NCBI GenBank assembly: GCA_033239005.1
Contig: BSQZ01000053.1
Span: 357,001 to 421,000 of the forward strand
Length of the DNA stretch: 64,000 nucleotides
DNA from: Lamellibrachia satsuma
Taxonomy: Eukaryota > Annelida > Polychaeta > Sabellida > Siboglinidae
Reading direction: 5' to 3'
Below are positions 10,101 through 20,599 of the stretch, piece by piece. The position numbers and the translations under genes were made by a program. Numbering within the stretch: position 1 is the stretch's first letter; each line of letters begins with the position of its first letter. A model generated the notes under the pieces. The model saw nothing but the letters and a program-made list of their open reading frames with translations. It did no database searches and was not told the origin of the DNA.

Positions 10101-11960
10101 GCAGACATGTTCATTCCAACACCAAATGGACTTCTCTGGAAAGCATTCAGCCTCGATGCAATTACTGCATTACTATAGTATGATATTCTAACCACAATGC
10201 CACCGCACCCTACATGAAATAGTTCAGTTATAAACGGTGAATTCAGAACTGAACCAACAGCCTGGTGGTAACAGAGATCCATAAGACCGCAAATGAAATC
10301 ATACACGATTATCTATTCCTGATGGTTTACCTCGCACACAAAGAAGGAGCTCGCTCATCTGGATGCAGTGTTTTGAACTGAGGATCACAAACATATCCCG
10401 TAATACAAAAAATCTTGTTCAAAATTAACAAAATCATAAGGAATGTCTCCCACACCCATAAGACCATCAAATTTAAGAAAATTTCTATGATTTATGGTTA
10501 AATTGTAGGAGTTGACAAATATGATGTGGAAACAGAGGGGGGTGTAAATGGATAACGCACCTCGTTACTTTCACATTCCACCAGGTCTCCTTCATTGCAT
10601 TCCTCATTCGTAGCTGCACTGTTGCACGTGTAACACCATTGTCCTGTTTGTTCTACAACACACTGCTCTCATTTAAGTCATGTAAGGCATTGCAGTGATA
10701 ACATTGCACACAAATCAGTTCGGTCTTGACTGCATGTGCACACTTACCCACACGCATGCATGCGGGCAGTTGTTTTGATTTTGATAGCTCACAATGAAAT
10801 CATAATCACAATGCACATATATAAACTATCCTTACAGCATCAATGCAGGTCAAATAACTAAAACAATAAAAAAATGATAAAACATAGTTATTAAAAAAGG
10901 TTCAGTATGATTTATGAAGAGAGTTATACATGTATGATTTATGAAGAGAGCTACATGCACCAAGATCGATACGTTCAGTTTCACATGAAAAGGTCAAGTA
11001 TTATATATAAAAACTAATTTGTATCAGCTCCTTCCTCAACTAATTTTTTTTTGCTTTTCTCTTTTCAGAATCATTTCTTGATAAATAAAACCTATAGATC
11101 AAGTATCCACTACAAATTGCCAGCTCATTTGATCATATGTGTAATTTAGTTTTGAAGAAATCATCGGATAAACTGCTAAATTATTTTCAACTGGGCCCAG
11201 TCGAAATTCTGCAAAAAATGTAAAATTCTTTTGATGATTTTTAACAAGAGTACACTCTTATTAAATCGATTCCATGTTATTTAAAAAAAATTAATACAAT
11301 TTTTTATTATTTTTTTTTAACAAAAGTACCCACTCTTTTTTTAAATCAACTCCACATTATTTAAAGTATTCACGCAATACATACAGTGTATTTCAACATA
11401 AACAAACCTGATTTGCAATGGGCTAAATAAATTCAGGAGGGAGTATTAAGCATATGATATATCGGGTAGGTTTATAACTATTTGACAATAATATTAAATT
11501 ACTCTGTTCATATAAAAACAAGTCAGTATGAACTCGATCCTATCATTTGATCTATCAAATGTTAAATAATTGTCACAATTAACATAAAACGACTACAGGA
11601 ATGAGTTGTACGTTTAATGGTTACAAACCGCACCTGTTTCTGATTTGTCCAGAGGAGTGGTGCTCTTTGTTGTATCAATGGTGCTTTCTGTCGTCACCAC
11701 TGACACTGACGAATCATTCGCTTTGATTTTATCCTGACAGCAACATGACTCAACTTCTGCGATCATTTTGTCAACATTGTCGAGGAGCCATTGCAAGGAT
11801 ACGGTTTGGGCAGACGGTGTTGGGGGCACGGCAGGGGGAGTGGGAGGGGTGCTTGGTGCCGTTGCATCACATTCCGATCCCGTGCAACACTCCGTAACGA
11901 TGTCTGACATTGTCCGATCAAACAGCTCCAAGTCCACTGTTGACACACTCGTTGCATCCA
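867..11960 (-). CDS. Secreted-type three-finger plus Thr-rich/CCC-module protein gene (5' end not found)
   Basis: Eight exons (11634-11960, 10561-10652, 9808-10003, 8762-9067, 7875-8027, 6925-7248, 6057-6209, 867-1138) join in one frame of about 605 codons with no stop. Every junction has an AG acceptor and GT donor. All are phase 1 except the phase 0 intron inside the three-finger domain. The product order is: a Cys-rich/helix segment, a 12-cysteine Ly6/uPAR-like domain, then alternating Thr-rich linkers and short amphipathic stretches ending in CCC or CCGC, and a terminal helix. Thr-rich linkers are typical of O-glycosylated mucin-like proteins, so an extracellular product is inferred. No signal peptide exon was found upstream, so the start is missing. 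The neighbourhood is full of repeats. The family is not one I can name; only the three-finger part is recognised. Some exons could belong to alternative isoforms. Confidence 0.6.
1139..1892. other. Intron sequence; left copy of the duplication begins near 1731
   Basis: There are no exons. From about 1731 to 1892 the sequence matches 7250-7414, which marks the left end of a tandem duplication unit. Confidence 0.5.
1893..2308. repeat. 37-bp minisatellite, left part
   Basis: The unit contains GCCTTATGTCAATGTATG, then GTAGAGGTGGGCTACAG and A/T-rich bases. About 11 units are split here from the rest at 5875-5985 by the transposon. TGTATGTAGAGG variants include ACACACGGG. A 63-codon open frame in it is incidental. 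Confidence 0.85.
2309..5874 (-). mobile_element. hAT-like DNA transposon, 3.57 kb, degenerate
   Basis: The ends are inverted repeats, CAGACCTGCCTAC at 2309-2321 and its complement at 5862-5874. The flanking target has CTTATG on both sides (2303-2308 and 5875-5880), a 6-bp duplication. Most hAT elements duplicate 8 bp, so this is either a short-TSD lineage or a decayed pair. The transposase remnant is on the minus strand at 2680-4482. The region from 4483 to 5861 lacks a frame I can assign and is likely leader or promoter. Confidence 0.75.
2680..4482 (-). pseudogene. hAT transposase, frame-broken
   Basis: Four frame segments follow each other on the minus strand: 4195-4482, 3771-4220, 3272-3877 and 2680-3105. 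The first holds a zinc-finger tail and a helical region. The second has STDGSNDD and ALGCDNANVMTG, matching catalytic core blocks. The third has KHVCTRWLSIGRCLERLL. The last has the hAT dimerisation motif, IPHSSAICERVFSCVRK then SLGDDTLEALL. Shifts near 4200 and 3850 and breaks near 3270-3105 make it non-functional. Each block is hAT-typical in this order, so the assignment is firm at superfamily level. Confidence 0.75.
5875..5985. repeat. 37-bp minisatellite, right part
   Basis: Three units continue the array interrupted by the transposon. Confidence 0.85.
6057..6209 (-). CDS. Exon A1: helix plus CCCG module
   Basis: A 153-bp phase 1-1 exon, acceptor TTCTAG|GTCC and donor GTTG|GTAAGA. It encodes the same module as B1, with QIKS in place of QVKS before CCCG. 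It lies at the left side of duplication unit A, about 85 bp from the remaining 37-bp repeats. Confidence 0.6.
6315..6560. repeat. 27-bp minisatellite in unit A
   Basis: About nine variant units contain GATGACATTGTCACATGAATG. The copy in unit B is at 8120-8355. It lies in an intron. Confidence 0.75.
6925..7248 (-). CDS. Exon A2: Thr-rich linker with CCGC helix
   Basis: Phase 1-1 exon with donor GATG|GTAAGA. It has a Thr/Ser tract, then a helix (VLDIMDDLLPKLQN) and CCGCDK. The 5' edge is odd. The tandem-duplication breakpoint falls at 7249/7250, so this copy lost the 5' part present in B2. The acceptor now used would be AACAG|TGGG, made partly of unrelated intron sequence. The frame is preserved, but whether this site is spliced is unknown. 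Confidence 0.5.
7415..7815. repeat. 37-bp minisatellite in unit B
   Basis: About eleven units of the same repeat as 1893-2308, uninterrupted. It shows the state of the array before a transposon insertion. Confidence 0.85.
7875..8027 (-). CDS. Exon B1: helix plus CCCG module
   Basis: This 153-bp phase 1-1 exon has acceptor TTCTAG|ATCC and donor GTTG|GTAAGA. It encodes a short Thr/Pro lead, a helix (SLTVILDLMGHLMPQVKS), CCCGNN and a Thr run. Exon A1 at 6057-6209 is nearly identical. The spacing of hydrophobics before the triple cysteine suggests an amphipathic helix that could pair through disulfides; this is inference. Confidence 0.6.
8120..8355. repeat. 27-bp minisatellite in unit B
   Basis: Duplicate of 6315-6560 with a few substitutions. 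Confidence 0.75.
8762..9067 (-). CDS. Exon B2: Thr-rich linker module, lacking its CCGC helix
   Basis: Acceptor GTTTTAG|TCGGG and donor GATG|GTAAGA, phase 1-1. The exon encodes a short Pro/Thr lead, then a long Thr/Ser/Pro tract. It is a near copy of exon A2 at 6925-7248. Compared with A2 it lacks 60 bp in frame, which removes the helix and CCGC motif (about 20 residues). It retains about 12 codons at its start that A2 has lost. It is mucin-like and probably O-glycosylated; no enzymatic motif is seen. Confidence 0.6.
9068..9807. other. Intron between the three-finger domain and exon B2
   Basis: AT-rich, no exon seen. It contains near repeats of TTCTACAGA-type sequence at 9650-9750. Confidence 0.4.
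9808..10003 (-). CDS. Exon: second half of the three-finger domain
   Basis: The acceptor is CTTGCAG|GAGTCT. The exon has eight cysteines and ends in the family signature CVYCCQGYGCNK, the CC-x4-CN motif that closes a three-finger fold. Read straight on, the frame stops 17 bases later at 9788. A strong donor, ACA|GTGAGT, lies just before that stop and gives phase 1, matching the next exon at 9067. Two ends are therefore possible: a short three-finger protein stopping at 9788 by intron read-through, or splicing on into the Thr-rich modules. I favour splicing. Confidence 0.7.
10561..10652 (-). CDS. Exon: first half of a Ly6/uPAR three-finger domain
   Basis: The open frame contains the diagnostic start WCYTCNS followed by two further cysteines (EEC and VEC). 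It ends at a canonical donor, GAG|GTGCGT, in phase 0. The acceptor is either TTGTAG at 10653 or AACAG nine bases further in; both keep phase 1. The next exon begins in phase 0 with ESC, so the domain reads through. Three-finger domains with CxxC at the start are usually secreted or GPI-anchored; the Thr-rich modules that follow suggest the former here. Confidence 0.7.
10653..11633. other. Intron
   Basis: No coding signal. The 10004-10560 intron is likewise empty apart from a C9 run near 10090. Confidence 0.4.
11634..11960 (-). CDS. Exon: Cys-rich/helix module with Pro/Thr linker
   Basis: The exon opens after TTTTTTAG and ends at the donor ACAG|GTGCGG, phase 1 at both ends. It encodes two copies of the module seen later in the gene: a short helix ending in ECCTGSEC, a Pro-rich linker, then a helix (LLDNVDKMIAEVE) ending in SCCCQDK, followed by a Ser/Thr-rich tail. 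Symmetric phase 1-1 exons are typical of shuffled extracellular modules. The signal peptide must lie further upstream. I found none in the next 2 kb. Confidence 0.6.
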
Positions 11961-12983
11961 CTAAAAAATTCATTAAATAATTTAACTGACAATTTTGAAT
12001 AAAGGCATCCTTTTGTTGTTACTGATCAGTTTTCCCTCAGTTGGTTTAACTTACCTAACTATCACATTTCAAGAACAAAGTATGTTTTTACAGTTGTGTT
12101 CAAGTATGACAACTAGTTGACAATGGTTTATGGTGCAAAATCCCAGAGAATTTGAGTTGGTGGCTAGAGGATAAATCTTAGAGCACTAAAATTTTTCCCA
12201 GATGACAATATATATATAAGCATCATACCTTACAATAGTCAAGCTGGCTACTGAACTGATATCAACAAATCTCCCTGTGGATAGTTACCCTCTAGTTTCA
12301 ATATAATGTGGTAAAATATTATAATCAGTAAATGAGTTTATCTAAAAAAAATTAGAGAATACTGTGTTGTGTTGCTAGTCCTGAGAAATCTGAAGAAACA
12401 TGTAGAATTGTTTACTTTTAAGTAACTCTGTAATACGCACAGTTGGTTATATGATTTTTTCTAAAATCATCGAAAGAATATATGTTATAGCATTATGTAG
12501 ACCCGGAAGCATTTTTTGTCAAATTTCAATTGGGCCCAGTGGAACATACTTTAATTGTTTGTCCAATGATTCCATCAAAACTAAATAACAAATTTGTACA
12601 AACAAACTAGTCTGTCATTGTCTATACTAGATACGTTTTACTTTTCAAGAAATGAGAATGAAGCGAGATGAGCGAAAAAAATCAAACTGAGGGGGAGTTT
12701 TAAGTAAAAGATAACCATTTTGCATCTGAATCAAGGACCAACTGAACTGTGCATGTTCATAATTTCCTAAGGCTAAGCCTAAGGCCTAGGCACAGATCCT
12801 GCTTCTAGGGTGCTTCAACCCAGATGTATGCACATATCAATAACAATAACATGTGCCATGATGGTATGATTAGGTTATAAAATTATATCTTCCACAAGGA
12901 TGGGAATTTGTTCCGAAAGATTACCTAAAAAAATTCAAATTCAAGATCTAGTGCAAAGTCCATAATATGCTCAAATCACGAAT
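11961..12983. other. Presumed 5' intron of the three-finger/Thr-rich gene
   Basis: AT-rich with no recognisable exon or signal peptide on the minus strand. Confidence 0.35.
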
Positions 12984-13420
12984 ATGGTACACAAGGGATC
13001 GCCAGTAGATATTATCTACTCAGTGTTAGATTTTCAGAAAGCTTTTGACAAAAAGTGCCACATCAAAGATTACTAATTAAATTAAAAGCCCATGCCTATG
13101 GACATGGTATCGGGGATGACATAACTGACTGCATAGAACAATGGCCGACTGACATAAGACAGCGTGTTGTAGTAGATGGGGAGGTTTCAAAGTGGAAATC
13201 AGTTTTGAGTGGGGTAGCATAAGGATCAATATTAGAACCTTTATTATTCTTAATATATATCAATGCCACAATGGCAATGACTTGGACGACAATATAACGA
13301 GCAACGTACTGGAATTTGCGGAATACACAAATTTTTTTATAGAAAAGTTAACACTGATGGTGCTAAACAACATTTACAAAACGATCTAGACAAATTAGTT
13401 AAATGGTCTGAAAAACGGCA
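12984..13420 (+). pseudogene. LINE reverse-transcriptase fragment
   Basis: Broken plus-strand frames show VDIIYSVLDFQKAFD, then IKLKAHGYGIGDDITD, QRVVVDGEVSKWKSVLSGV, LLFLIYIN and a degraded FADD-type block (EFAEYT). These are fingers and palm motifs of a non-LTR reverse transcriptase in the usual order. Stops and frame changes are frequent. The fragment stops where the palindrome begins. Confidence 0.75.
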
Positions 13421-14890
13421 TGTTTCTTCAGATTTTTTTAAACGGCATATTCTATTAAGTAGGTCAAAAACTACACCGACCAGTATATACCGTGTAGTGT
13501 TTGACCTACTTAATAGAATATGCCGTTTAAAAAAAAATCTGAAGACAACTTCTGTGTAAGAGATCGATATACCATATCACCAACGGCTACTTCATTTATT
13601 CAATACAAACAAATTATTAAAACAGTTGTTTTGAGTGAAAAACTTACGAATATTGAACGTCTGAACCATTTCGCGCGAGTCGAGGAAACCGGCAGAATTC
13701 AACCTATATTTATGGCAAGCCGTACAGACGATCTTTTTTCATTTTACCACTTTGTTCCAATTATTTCAACTTTTTATAACAACCAGGCTTGACATAACGC
13801 TTGATAAAAAACATACACATATACTTGTTTTGAATGTATAACGTTAAGGCAGGACATTTTTTCTGGCATATTTAACACATTATAATTATTATTTAATTAT
13901 CGATTATTGTCACGTGGCAAAGAACGAGACATGCGTCAGCAGACGTTCAATAATAATGTCTGGTAAGCATGCAAAGTTGGTTTTTATCAAGGTACAGCTG
14001 TATATATATCATAAACGTGTTCCATGTTATATTATATATCAAAATATATTTTGCTCAGACAAGACTCCGTATAGTTACCGGTGCAGTTTTCGACCCACGC
14101 CAGTTTTCGATCCATTGAAATCTCGCTTGATAATGCGTTAGAGACGTCACAGCGTTTACGACAATAACGATACAGTGTCTTGTCTAAGCAAAATATATTT
14201 TTTATATATATTATAACATGGAACACGTTTATGATATACATACCTTGATAAAAACCGACTTTGCATGCTTACCAGACATTATTATTGTGCGTCTGCTGAC
14301 ACATGTCTCGTTCGTGGCCACGTGGCAATAATATCCCTTTTTGGGGTAGATGTATGGTAAGCTAGTCTTGTCATAAAAGTAGGAATAATTAAAATGTGTT
14401 GAATATACGAGAAAAAATGTACTACATTAACGTTATATATTCAATGCAGATATATGTGTATGTGTTTTATAAAGCGCTATGTCAAGCCTGGTTGATAAAA
14501 AGGTTGACATAATTGGAACAACTTGGTAAAATTAAAAACGATTGTCTGTACGGCTTACCATAAATATAAGTCGAATTCCGCCGGTTTCCTCAACTAGTGC
14601 GACATGGTTCAGACGTTCAATATTCGTAAGTTTTTCACTCAAAACAACTGTTTTAATACTTGCTTTGCATTGAATAAATGAAGTAGCTTTTGCTGATTTG
14701 GTATATCGATCTCTTACACAAAATGTTTCTTAAGATCTTTTTTAAACGACATATTCTATTAAGTAGGTCGAAAACTACACCGACCAGTATACCATTATTG
14801 TCGTAAACAGACACTGTGACGTCTCTAACGCGATATCAAGCGAGATTTCTATGGGTCGAAAACGAGTGGCTCGAAAACTGTATCACTCAG
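13420..14890. repeat. Nested long palindrome / foldback element
   Basis: The block at 13510-13860 reappears as its complement at 14430-14790. The block at 13900-14080 reappears inverted at 14165-14335. The central block (14085-14165, with GTTTTCGACCCACGCCAG) is inverted again at 14795-14885. The motif TATTCTATTAAGTAGGTC occurs inverted at 13447 and 13508 and a third time near 14755. No transposase is inside, so this is probably a non-autonomous foldback or nested MITE inserted beside the LINE remnant. Confidence 0.75.
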
Positions 14891-15007
14891 TCACTATACT
14901 TCACTCAAACCAAATTTTCTAACAACTTGCATATTATATTACATAAGGCAAAAACCAAACCATACTTTTTTTTTGTCTTATATGTAATACAATATGCCAT
15001 TTTGAAA

Positions 15008-15064
15008 AAAAGTATCTTCAGCTTTTTGTGAAAATTATTTTCACAAAAAGCTGAAGATACTTTT
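15008..15064. repeat. Perfect hairpin, 28-bp arms, 1-nt loop
   Basis: The left arm runs 15008-15035 (AAAAGTATCTTCAGCTTTTT, then GTGAAAAT) and the right arm 15037-15064 is its exact complement. Short outer inverted pieces, TTTCTAACAACTT near 14918 and AAGTTGTTAGAAA near 15122, extend the symmetry. Confidence 0.9.
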
Positions 15065-15149
15065 GCGCGTGGGATCGATATTCGAAATAAGTACCAGTTG
15101 TTTCATCTATGGAGTGTGAAGAAGTTGTTAGAAAAGTTTTTTTTCAGTT

Positions 15150-16500
15150 AATGACATCGAACTACGGAAATGCGATTCTCAAAACGAGGCTGGCGCCGGA
15201 ATTTGCCTTAAAAGAGCCTCTTCCAAAAGGCCTCACTGTACGTTAAACTACGCCGGTGACTATGTCTAAGTCAGTAAATAGCATGTGTATAAACTTTTGT
15301 CATTACAAAGACCTTTCACAATTGCTTACCAATAATCTCATACTGATATGCGTACCACCTGATTACAAAGTTTTATACAATACTCAAACAGCTTCCAAGA
15401 GCGTCCACACAGTTTTGAAGAACTCCGTCACGTGCATCACGACTTCGAATAAGTTCAAATCATTCGCTAGGTGGCACTAGCGTCTAGATCAACAACCTAG
15501 CCAAAGGTGCTTTTGGACGCCATGAGTGGATTAGCATTGATTTTATTGTTAGTTTTGACCAATTGTCCCCACTGTCAGATTACATACCAACACTGGTGTA
15601 GACCGCCATATACAATAGCAGCGTAACTAAGTGTATCTTCCTATCCAACTTCATGGCTGCTGCACTGACTGAGCTGCCCTCTGGAAGCAACAAAAACATA
15701 ATTGAGTAAGATCCGTGTAAACTTTAAATGTTAGTTATTTGAGATGAAACCACAGTCACCTTTGCTACCGGGAAATGTGTCCTCCGATATTCTTTAAACT
15801 TTAACATCACAATATACCTGAATATCAATTAACTGGCCTCCTTCGTGAAAGTAACTCTAGGCTCTACCTCGTTCTAAGAAGAAGAAAAACACCAAAAATG
15901 ATACCTTTAAATTTTGACCCTACCAGGTAAATGATTTTGAAATGGTTTATTATGTCGATACGTGGGCGGTCAGCAATTGCCTGTTTGACCAAGGATGTTG
16001 ATGCATTATGGGATACTGCCTGCGTTTGTCAAACAAGCATGTGAATATAACAGATCACCAGTTGAAAACACGTTCAAAGGCAAATGCATGCATACATAAC
16101 ATTGTACTGAATCAATTCAATCAATAAATCAATCATGCAGTTCGCAAGATTGAAACATTTGTGCGTGTCAGGACTCAGAACCCACCGATCCTGACCGTCT
16201 GTGCAGCCTTCTTTGGCTCACATTGTCCACGTTCACATTACCTTCGTCACCATAACGTGGTTGACGGGGGTCCCTCAATGCGATCCAGAAGATTCGCTTC
16301 GATATTCATATTTACCACGGACAGTTCGCAGTTAATATCGGACATACCAATTATTCCAGAACTCACAGGTCAGTGAAAATTGTGCGAAGTATGTCCCACT
16401 AGCTATAATTAATTCATCGAAAGCCGTATAAAAGTAGACTTTGTGGCTGGAGTAGCAACATTTAACAAGATTGACGACCAATGGCAAAAGACTAGGAGGT
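15150..16500. other. No gene recognised
   Basis: Several short open frames of random type; nothing resembling a conserved domain or splice pattern. Confidence 0.4.
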
Positions 16501-17070
16501 TATGGTGCAGGAAAACAAAGATAAGATCCTAGCAGTGAAACGGATCATCCGACTGGACAAGAGAGTGCACATGGACGAACTGGCGACAGAAGAACAAGCG
16601 GCAGCAGAGAGGGACGTCAAAAGGACCGTCTACAGCACCACCAAGACCCTTACAGGCAACAAGTCCAACAAATCAACAATTGTCAAGGACAAGAACGGAA
16701 AAGTCCTGACGAAGGAGGACGAACAACTTAACATATCTTGGCCATTTCAAATGTAACTATGTTTCGAGCCTTGTTTTCTAGTATTCCGACCGTATCTCTA
16801 AAATAATTTTTTTCATCACTAGAAGTGATGACGTCACCTACCTCTTACCGGTTACAAAGCAACGATTCACGAATTCCAGTTGCAGGGCGTTTGTCACGTG
16901 TAACACAGTTAGTCTTTCAAGGCAATGTTGAAAACCTATCTCTTCAAAGTGGCGTACACTGAATAACTGTGGACGTGTATATATAACAACGAGTTATAAA
17001 GTGCTTTGAACAGACCAAAGTACTGGCACAGTGCTACAGAAGACTTATTGTTATTAGCAATAGTAGTTAT
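16500..17070 (+). pseudogene. LINE fragments: linker region and 3' end
   Basis: At 16502-16745 the frame reads TVYSTTKTLTGNKSNKST then VKDKNGKVLTKEDEQLN, the linker between endonuclease and reverse transcriptase in many LINEs. At 16908-16960 FKAMLKTYLFKVAY is the usual LINE C-terminal tail, followed by a 3' UTR with GTGCTTTGAACAG. The reverse transcriptase between them is deleted. Confidence 0.7.
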
Positions 17071-17099
17071 GGCAATCACATGCATCCATGTGGAACGAC

Positions 17100-17751
17100 C
17101 GCGTACGTCTATGTGTTATTAAATACTAATGATAGTAATACGCCTTCTATACTGTTGCTTCAATCTGTTGGTCTGTTCAAAGAACTTGGTCAACAGCCGT
17201 TTAGGTACCGGGTCACTGCGTACGGGTTGTGTTTGTTCAAGTGGGGCACATACAGAGGGCCAAGTCTCTGGGCATACACGCACGTACGCCCCAAGTAGGT
17301 GCGTATGTCCGTCCACTCCTAAATCAACTTCTGATAGCTCCAATACGTGTTTCTTGCATTTTTATAATATTCCAAGTTGGCTAAAAAAAGGTATGTTTTT
17401 GGCGACATGGATCTTTGCTTTTCCATGAAGGCGAAAGACGAGTCTCTTGCCTACCAAGTTACCTGCTTTGGGAAGGAGAACTCCTCTTTAATAAACTTGG
17501 TAAGATCTCCTGCTTTATTCTTTTTCAAAGGTTCTTGTTTTGGAACCAAACGTTTGTATTATTAGTATTGTATTATTAGTGCTGTATACTGCCATAGCTA
17601 CATTTTCTAAAAAAATTACTATATGATAACATCTTATCATTGAGACGATCAACTAAAAAAATCCATAATTATTACGGAAGGGTTTTACCCTGTCCCATAT
17701 ATTCGCCTGCATGCACGCACGCACGCACGCACGCGCGCGCGCTCAAAGACA

Positions 17752-17806
<55 letters not shown>

Positions 17807-18260
17807 TGTACATACAATTTAACAATAATAATAATTATTATTAAATGTACTTGTCACATGTTTCATGCATTTAGCTATACTATTATGTGCTTGACGTGTT
17901 GCATTTTAGCTAATAGTATTACTCCTGCATATTGCATTATTACTCCTTCGTTATTACTACTATTATTATATTTTAGCTTCTATCTTCTTGTAGCCTGGGT
18001 TACGTTACGTTTTCTGGTCACCACACCCCTAAAATCAAATTATGACCTTGCTTGTTTACAGTAGGTATACACTGTTACTAGGCTACTCACAAGAACGCGC
18101 CCAACGAAGTTATAATGCAGTGCGCGAGGCACTTATTTAATGCTCTCGAACATAGTCCTACATATAATACTGTACTGTATGCGTTCCTTTCCAGTGCATG
18201 CTTAAGATAATATATTTCGTTGTGTACACGTAAATAAGCTGTATATATTGCAATGAGAGA
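17100..18260. other. No gene recognised outside the microsatellite
   Basis: Short open frames at 17080-17565 show no family motif. The rest is AT-rich. Confidence 0.35.
17709..17806. repeat. Microsatellite (ACGC)n then (CA)n
   Basis: Pure ACGC/GCGC runs followed by about 20 CA repeats. Confidence 0.95.
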
Positions 18261-18330
18261 CGCGAAAACCGTTGCTGCGTTCAAGGCAGTGTTAAAGACA
18301 CATCTTTTTCGCGCGGCCTTTAGGGTACTT
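18255..18330 (+). pseudogene. LINE 3'-end fragment
   Basis: The frame TVAAFKAVLKTHLFRAAF is the C-terminal tail typical of CR1-like LINEs. It is followed by repeated TTATCTTAACTTA-type 3' UTR sequence to about 18560. Confidence 0.65.
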
Positions 18331-18559
18331 TTAATAGCAGCAAAGTTGTTTTTAATGACAATAATTTTATTAAGGACCTTTTACTTATCTAACTTATAAA
18401 CTGGTTTTAGCTCACCCTAACTTATCTTAACTTATTTGATTGGTTTTAGCTCATTTAATTGGTTAACCTAATGTAATTGATTTTATATGGTGTAATTTTG
18501 TTTTATGTTATTTTAGGTCATCTCAAGTTATCTTGACTTATCTTACATATACTCTTTTT

Positions 18560-20420
18560 AGCGTCCTTGATCAGGTTTTTACTCGGATACACGGCGGATA
18601 TTATATACCTATTTTAGTATGTATTAATTTATTTTATATTGCCAACGTGTACCTTCGTCAAGGCAAACTCTGCACCTCTGCAACAAGACAGATACAACTC
18701 ACTGACGTCTTTGCTGATTGTGGACGTATCAACCAGCGCGTGTTTGGACGCACTCGATCAATGTGCCATACTAATAACTAGCTTTAGAAATAGGAGTGTG
18801 GCTACATTAAAGGTCTTCATTTGTCCAGATAACAATACCTATCCGATAATACGTCCAGCATATGTTTATCTTAGCTTTCATAGAAACCGCACACATTCAA
18901 TTAGAGATTCCTTACAATGCGTCGCAGAATGAGAATAAACAACTAGGTTTAATCTAGGCCAGGTTTCTAGTAAACGCCTTTAAGTATATTTACTTGTCCA
19001 GTCATAAGAACATTTCTCCCGTTTGTCAACTCTTTAAACCAAAAATGCACAATATCAAACATATACGTAGAGTACGGACGCCCATGTGTGCGAACAGGAT
19101 ATTCCGATTATTAACAGTAGCAAAAATGCTTATCGTCTCACGCAGCCACTTTTTATGTTTCGTGGATAAAACTTGAAACATGTCTACTATATAGTATAAA
19201 GGGTTATGCCAAGTAGACGTTACATTGAAATTCAGGTTTTAATTGTTATCGTCCACGTTCGTTCAACTGCAAAAATGTGTTTGGGGCAAGTTGTTACAAT
19301 TGTGTCGGGGCATGTTGTTACAACTATAACAACGCCCGGACGGTTTGTACTGATGGCTCAGCCAGCGAGTTGTGTACTGAAAATTATTGCGAGAACACAA
19401 TTTATTTAACCATGAAGTGTGAAGGTTTATTTCACTTGTGAAGACTAGCGTACTGGTTTATGACTAGTACTAATGCCAGCAGCGTCAAACAAAATTGGTA
19501 AATATCTCAGAAGGGCGGGTTACACATAGGTGACACATTGTAGGACTCTCAATTAGCTAATGGCTTCGTTGTCCACTTGCCATCTGAGTGTTTTGCCTTG
19601 GATGGCAATCTTGCTAAATCTTGTTAAATTGTTATGGCACAGCCCTACATGAGTAATTAATAACCACTGTATAATATATTAAAATGTGGATATTTGTGCG
19701 TGAGCGCGTACGTGTGTGTATCGTTCAGTCAAGTAGAAGTCGCACTACATATATGTTGCCATTCACTATTTCATACTCCATTCGATAATTTTTATTCCAT
19801 TCACAATTGATTGTTATGTAAGAATCAGGGGAATAAGTCATCTTTGGTAACTAAAAATGAAAAGGTTCATATATGAAGCTATGAACACCTACATTGCCAT
19901 GCACCCTGTGTACAAGATGTACAATTGTGTACAATCCAATTAATGTAATAACGGTAACATGTACGAGTGACGCTTTGCGATCCACACGTTCTTTGTTGTA
20001 ACAACATGCCCCGTATGACTGATGCAACAACTTGCCCCGCTTACGAGGCTAGTTGTTACAGTCGACAGCGCCTGGGAAACTTCGTATATCTACCTAACTA
20101 CAATACGGAATATTAATGGTATGGTACATTTTATTAACACGAATAATAAATTGAATGTATGCGTTGACAGAAATAATGCATCTAATATACTTTTCGCAAA
20201 AAGTGATTATAACTGAAAATTCTAACAACTAGCCCCCGTACATTGAACCCTTCAGATTACGGCCGAGCGTGAGAGGCCCGTTTGGATCCTTGTGAGAATG
20301 TTCGTGTTGGCTCCTCCATTGCCCACCTTCATCTGCTGTCTTAATTCGGACATGGATAAGAGAACCACAGCGTAAGCCTGCTCTGATGTCAGTGACCGCT
20401 TTGGATTTACCCATAACTTG
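18560..20420. other. Intergenic; one LINE 3'-tail copy at 19520-19640
   Basis: The block with TGTCCACTTGCCATCTG and CCTTGGATGGCAATCTTG matches 49400-49490, where it follows a LINE C-terminal coding piece. I see nothing else coding here. Confidence 0.5.
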
Positions 20421-20424
20421 ACGG

Positions 20425-20577
20425 AGATGGAAGTCATGGAACCAAGAGTGCGACAAGCTGCTGAAAAACTTGTCAAACGTTACTTATCAGATATGAGCCA
20501 GAACAGACTGGATCACCTGACTACCATCAGTACGGAATGGAACATTATGCGTCGGATTAGTCTTGGCAAGATTTAGT
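20425..20577 (+). pseudogene. Possible transposase C-terminal remnant
   Basis: A plus-strand frame reads VRQAAEKLVKRYLSDMS then NRLDHLTTISTEWNIMRR and ends with TAG at 20575. It resembles the end of a dimerisation domain in hAT-like or related proteins, but the resemblance is weak. It could equally be part of another mobile element. Confidence 0.25.
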
Positions 20578-20599
20578 CGGGTTTAATTTAATTCAGGTA

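Noticed and set aside
17711..18064. His/Thr-rich frame at the CA microsatellite
   Set aside because: Product of the ACGC/CA repeat.
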